Positions 60,553-64,000 of a stretch of DNA of 64,000 nucleotides are shown here, piece after piece. The stretch covers positions 1,240,001-1,304,000 of the forward strand of contig NC_088175.1 of assembly GCF_028769735.1 (NCBI RefSeq), written 5' to 3'. Under the pieces are notes generated by a model. That model was not told where the DNA came from and did not search any database. It saw nothing but the letters and a program-made list of their open reading frames with translations. How positions within the stretch are numbered: position 1 is the first letter of the stretch; each line of letters starts with the position of its first letter. The stretch is from Zonotrichia leucophrys gambelii. Taxonomy: Eukaryota > Chordata > Aves > Passeriformes > Passerellidae. The position numbers and the translations under genes are program-made.

Positions 60553-60825
60553 TGTTGAGAGGCAAGGGATAATGGCTTTAAACTGAAGGTGGGTAGAGTT
60601 AGATGAGATATTAAATAGAAATGCTTGACAGTGAGGGTGGTGAGGCACTGGCACAGGTTGACCAGAGAAGCTGTGGATGCTCCATCTATGGAAATGTTCA
60701 AGTCCCATCTAAATGTGGCCTGGGAAACCTGGTCTGGTGAAAAGACACTTTGACCATGGCAGAGGGCTTGGAAATAAATGGTGTTTAATGTCCATTCTAA
60801 CCCAAAGAGTCCTATTATTCTAAAA
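60553..60825 (+). mobile_element. CR1 LINE 3' fragment, diverged
   Basis: Contains TAATGGCTTTAAACTGAAGG, AGATATTAAATAGAAATG, GAGGGTGGTGAGGCACTGGC and AGAGAAGCTGTGGATGCTCC in CR1 order. The tail is diverged (CCTATTATTCTAAAATATG). Sense orientation; it accounts for the 173-codon minus-strand frame over it. Confidence 0.9.
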
Positions 60826-63800
60826 TATGCTATCTTGAAATGAAATAACATTTTGTTACCTTTTCCCAGTACATCCAAGTCTGTTCAGCTGGAATTTGTG
60901 CAGTGTCTTTCCTCTAATCTTCTGAAGCATATCTGGAGTCAGACAAGTGTTGCAATAGAGGTTTGGCAATAGTAAAGTTATAAGGAGTGTGTGAAAACCT
61001 CTCCCTGTGCTGCTCTTTGATCTCCCCCCTTTAGAGGAGGCCCTGCCTGGTACAACGGGCTTACACTCAGTAGTGCTCATTTAACTAAGTGGAAAGGAGC
61101 ATGGATCACATTGATGTGTAGCTGGGTTTGTTACTCAGCCTCTGGACAAAACCACTGCTGCTTATTCACCCTTGTGATTGATCACTACAATGAAGCTCTT
61201 TCATATTGTGAGTCACTTAGGAGACAGGACAGCCCTGCTCTGGCCACTAAACACTGCACAGAGGCTGCTAATTGGGTGACTCACTTCAGTGGCCACTTTT
61301 AATGCCAGCACTCCTTTGGTCATTTATCCAGGTTCACTCTGGATGGGGTCATTGGTGCTGTGGGATGCTGAAGCATTTGGTTCAGGTGAAATTATCCCTA
61401 AAGGCATCACTCACCAGGATAGTCTGGCTATCCAGCCATGAACATTTCCAACAGGAGAAGGATTCCTCCTCTCACTCCTGAGGGCTCTATTGTTTTCTGT
61501 TACAGAAAACAATATTTTTCTGTCACACCTGCCCAGGTGTGTTCTGTGATAATCCAGGTATCTGATTCTGTGCACATCTCCAGGATGGGCAGAGCTTTGC
61601 AGACCCTGCAGCACTGGAGCTCTGCTGTACAGCAGCTGACTCTCATGGCTGCAAACACTGGGGCATTTTGTGCTCATGAGCATGGAGGTATGAGAAGCTG
61701 GCTTTCAGAAAAGGGGCAGAAAACACCTTTTAAATGTAGCTAGGTTGTTTGATCTAGTCCAGCTGGGCACAGAAAGTTGTTTTCTTCCATGGCTGTGATC
61801 CTGCTCTGTGATCTTGTACTTGAGAGGCACTTGATGATGATTGCTGGAGGTGTCTCAGCCCTTGGAGCAGCCCAGTGTGCAGAGCCCAGAGGAGTTAGGA
61901 GACAGCTGTGTATCCTGTGCAGAGCTTGGAGCTAAACAAGGGAACAACTGAGGCCTGGAGGCAGCAGAACTCAGGGCATTTCCCTGCTGCTGCTAATATA
62001 ATCCTGCTGGGGCTCCTTCCTGCTGACACAAAGCAGCATCTCTCACCCCATGTGGTAGAGAGAGGCCTTTGGTGTCTCAGTGATCTCTCTTCAAGAGCAG
62101 AAAATGCTGTTTATTCCTTTCTTCTCATCCCTGCCTCAAATAAGTGAGATTCCCTAGAGGTGCTCAAGTCCCAAACACTATGTGGAGAAGAGTTGAGAGG
62201 TGTGTGGAAATGGATTGTGAGGACACAGGAAAAAAGATCTCTGCAGTGTCTGTGCTGTCACTGCATCTCCTGGGGATTCCCTTTCCCATCCACAGTTCCC
62301 TAAATTGATGCCATCTGCTGGGGGATGTTCTTGGGAAGTGTTTGGTGCCCAAGGCTGTTCCTGCTCCCCCAGCATGGTGGGAGTCAGGATCTTCAGCTGC
62401 AGTGCTTGGGTGAGAAATTGCTGAAGGCAAAAATCTGCACCAATTACCAGCAGCAAATGCTGAGGAGTGAAGGCTGGGGAGGATGTCAGATTGTTTAAGT
62501 CTCTTCCAGCACACTTGTGTTGGACATGCATTCCTTGAGATCTGCAAAACTTTGGTCAGCATTTCTGAGGTGATTGAATGTTGTTTGCCACCTTGGCTTT
62601 AGCAGGACATGAGACAGTGAAATAGGCCCAGAAAAGCTTTTTCTCCATGGCCTGGCTCTTTGGCTCCTAAACACCTTGAACTCCAGAGGACTCCTGTGCT
62701 CAGAGACCAGGTCTGAGCAAAGAAACTGCTCTGGGCTTGAAGATGAAGAGATCCCTTACACATACTCCAAGCAGGAAGGAGGAAAAGCTCAGATGAGTAC
62801 CAGTAATATTTTTAGTGGATTCCAGAGAGGGACTTTGAGACCTGAACTGTAAGAGGTGAAATCTTGGGAGTGAGAAGGAAAATCTGTCTTACTCTTCTTC
62901 CCAGGTAAGTTCAGTTTGTAGTCCCTTTGCTATGATGAACCTGGCAAAACAACAATCTGCTCATGTTGCTGCTGGCTCAGTCACCACAGGAGCTCCCACA
63001 CAGAAAAAGTTGTGAGAGCTTCTGGCAAACCTGGTTGAAGTAGCCCAGGCCCCTTGGGCAGGCTCTGACTTTGCAGAGGAATTGCCTGCACCATGGTTGG
63101 GGAATTCAGCTCTCTGTATTTATCCTCAGCAATTTGTAGGTACTGCTTGCATCTCCTCCTAATGTTTTTTCATTACTGGCCGATAGCAATGGCTGATTTA
63201 TTTAAAGTCTCCCTGATGCACGATCAAAAGTCAGCAAAGTCAAGAGGTCCTCAACAAAGTTAAGATCCTCTAGAACATGGTCAGCAGCTGTCTGGAGGAA
63301 TAAACAAATGAGCTGAAAATCGAAATATAATTTAACCACAGCACAGATGCCTCTATATCAGCCAGGAATTTTTCATTTTTCTCTATTATGTTTTGTTATG
63401 AGCTTTATTCATATTTGAGTCACATGCAGAAGAAGTTTCAGATCTTTCATGTCAGACTATAAAGAAATGTAGAAGCAATAACTTCTTCCAAATATTGTGT
63501 TCTAACCTTCAGATGGATTGCCTGCAATTATCCCACTGATGAGAAATAGTAATTCTCCCCAATGTATTTCCATGACACATCCTTTGAACTCACAGTGATC
63601 TGTAAGCATTTTAGCTCCTTGTAGAGAGAGTATTTCACTTGCTGCCTTGTAAACAAATTGAAGAATTAATGGTAAACTGAGAGAAAATGGATGATGTTTT
63701 TTTCTTTTAAACCAATAATGCAGAATAATTTTGGGTGCAGGAAGGGGTAAGACATGCAACAGAAATGTCTCCCCACCTCAGTACCTGGCTCAGGAGTGTG

Positions 63801-63865
63801 TCTTCATTTTTGATTAGCCATGATTGTTTTCAAGGCCAGGTTTGCCAGTCTTCCAAATTTCAGAC
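60826..63865. other. Intergenic, nothing recognised
   Basis: No supported exon. 63180-63330 is repeat-free, with balanced composition, and could be a conserved element. Confidence 0.4.
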
Positions 63866-64000
63866 TGTGGCATTCACATTCTCTGAACATGATTTCTTCA
63901 CCCAGGATTTTTCTCCTGGGAAGCTGAAAGGCAGCAAAAGAGGCCTCAGAGAAAAGGAAAACAATTCTCATCTCATTTGCTTCTCCTGTGTTGTGCTCAT
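63866..64000 (+). mobile_element. LTR running off the window end
   Basis: Begins TGTGGCATTCACATTCTCTG, continues GGATTTTTCTCCTGGGAAGC, GGCAGCAAAAGAGGCC and TTGCTTCTCCTGTGTTGTGC. It matches the start of 18284-18679 (minus strand) and internal parts of 58212-58631. Only the first 135 bases are in the window, so solo versus full-length cannot be judged. Confidence 0.85.

Noticed and set aside
60357..60878. 173-codon minus-strand frame
   Set aside because: Covers an antisense reading of a CR1 3' fragment.
1..64000. CRISPR arrays, operons, bacterial mobile elements, tRNA or rRNA genes
   Set aside because: None seen; spliced exons, CR1 and LTRs show this is a vertebrate genome.

Overview
The window is vertebrate nuclear DNA, almost certainly from a bird and probably a songbird. 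CR1-type LINE 3' ends with the usual avian tail occur on both strands. There are many solo LTRs with intact target-site duplications, of kinds I associate with passerine endogenous retroviruses. Genes are split into short exons with GT/AG borders, and most of the window is non-coding. Most long open frames here are chance frames, or frames inside repeats, and were left out.

Left part (1-9.8 kb): the 3' end of a plus-strand synaptotagmin gene of the SYT14/SYT16 group, SYT16 favoured. Two coding exons are visible (6147-6262 and 7303-7500, ending in a stop codon). They are separated by a ~1 kb intron that carries a reversed solo LTR. Earlier exons are not recognisable and probably lie upstream of the window.

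Middle (23.1-35.9 kb): a CpG-island promoter with a strong splice donor at 23725/23726, then a ~6.7 kb intron, then two plus-strand exons (30412-30528 and 30853-31227). They encode a SERTA-domain protein resembling SERTAD4. It is shorter than and diverged from SERTAD4, so it may be an ohnolog of SERTAD4 sitting beside SYT16, just as SERTAD4 sits beside SYT14 in other vertebrates. The gene is odd in two ways. An in-frame TGA directly follows the exon-2 acceptor, next to a 5-bp duplication. The exon-2/intron junction, donor site included, is amplified into four 80-bp tandem copies. It could be a living diverged gene with an unrecognised start or a gene in early decay.

Remainder (9.8-23 kb and 36-64 kb): intergenic or intronic DNA with no exon I can support. 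It holds at least eleven LTRs with measurable or approximate ends, five CR1 fragments or insertions, microsatellites, two nested insertions (LTR into CR1, LTR into older LTR) and several short local duplications. Some repeat-free stretches look like possible conserved non-coding elements, which only alignment can test.

The SYT and SERTA genes lie on the same strand about 16 kb apart (7.5 kb to 23.1 kb). Nothing in the sequence shows that they act in one pathway; their neighbourhood matters mainly as evidence of paralogous chromosome segments.
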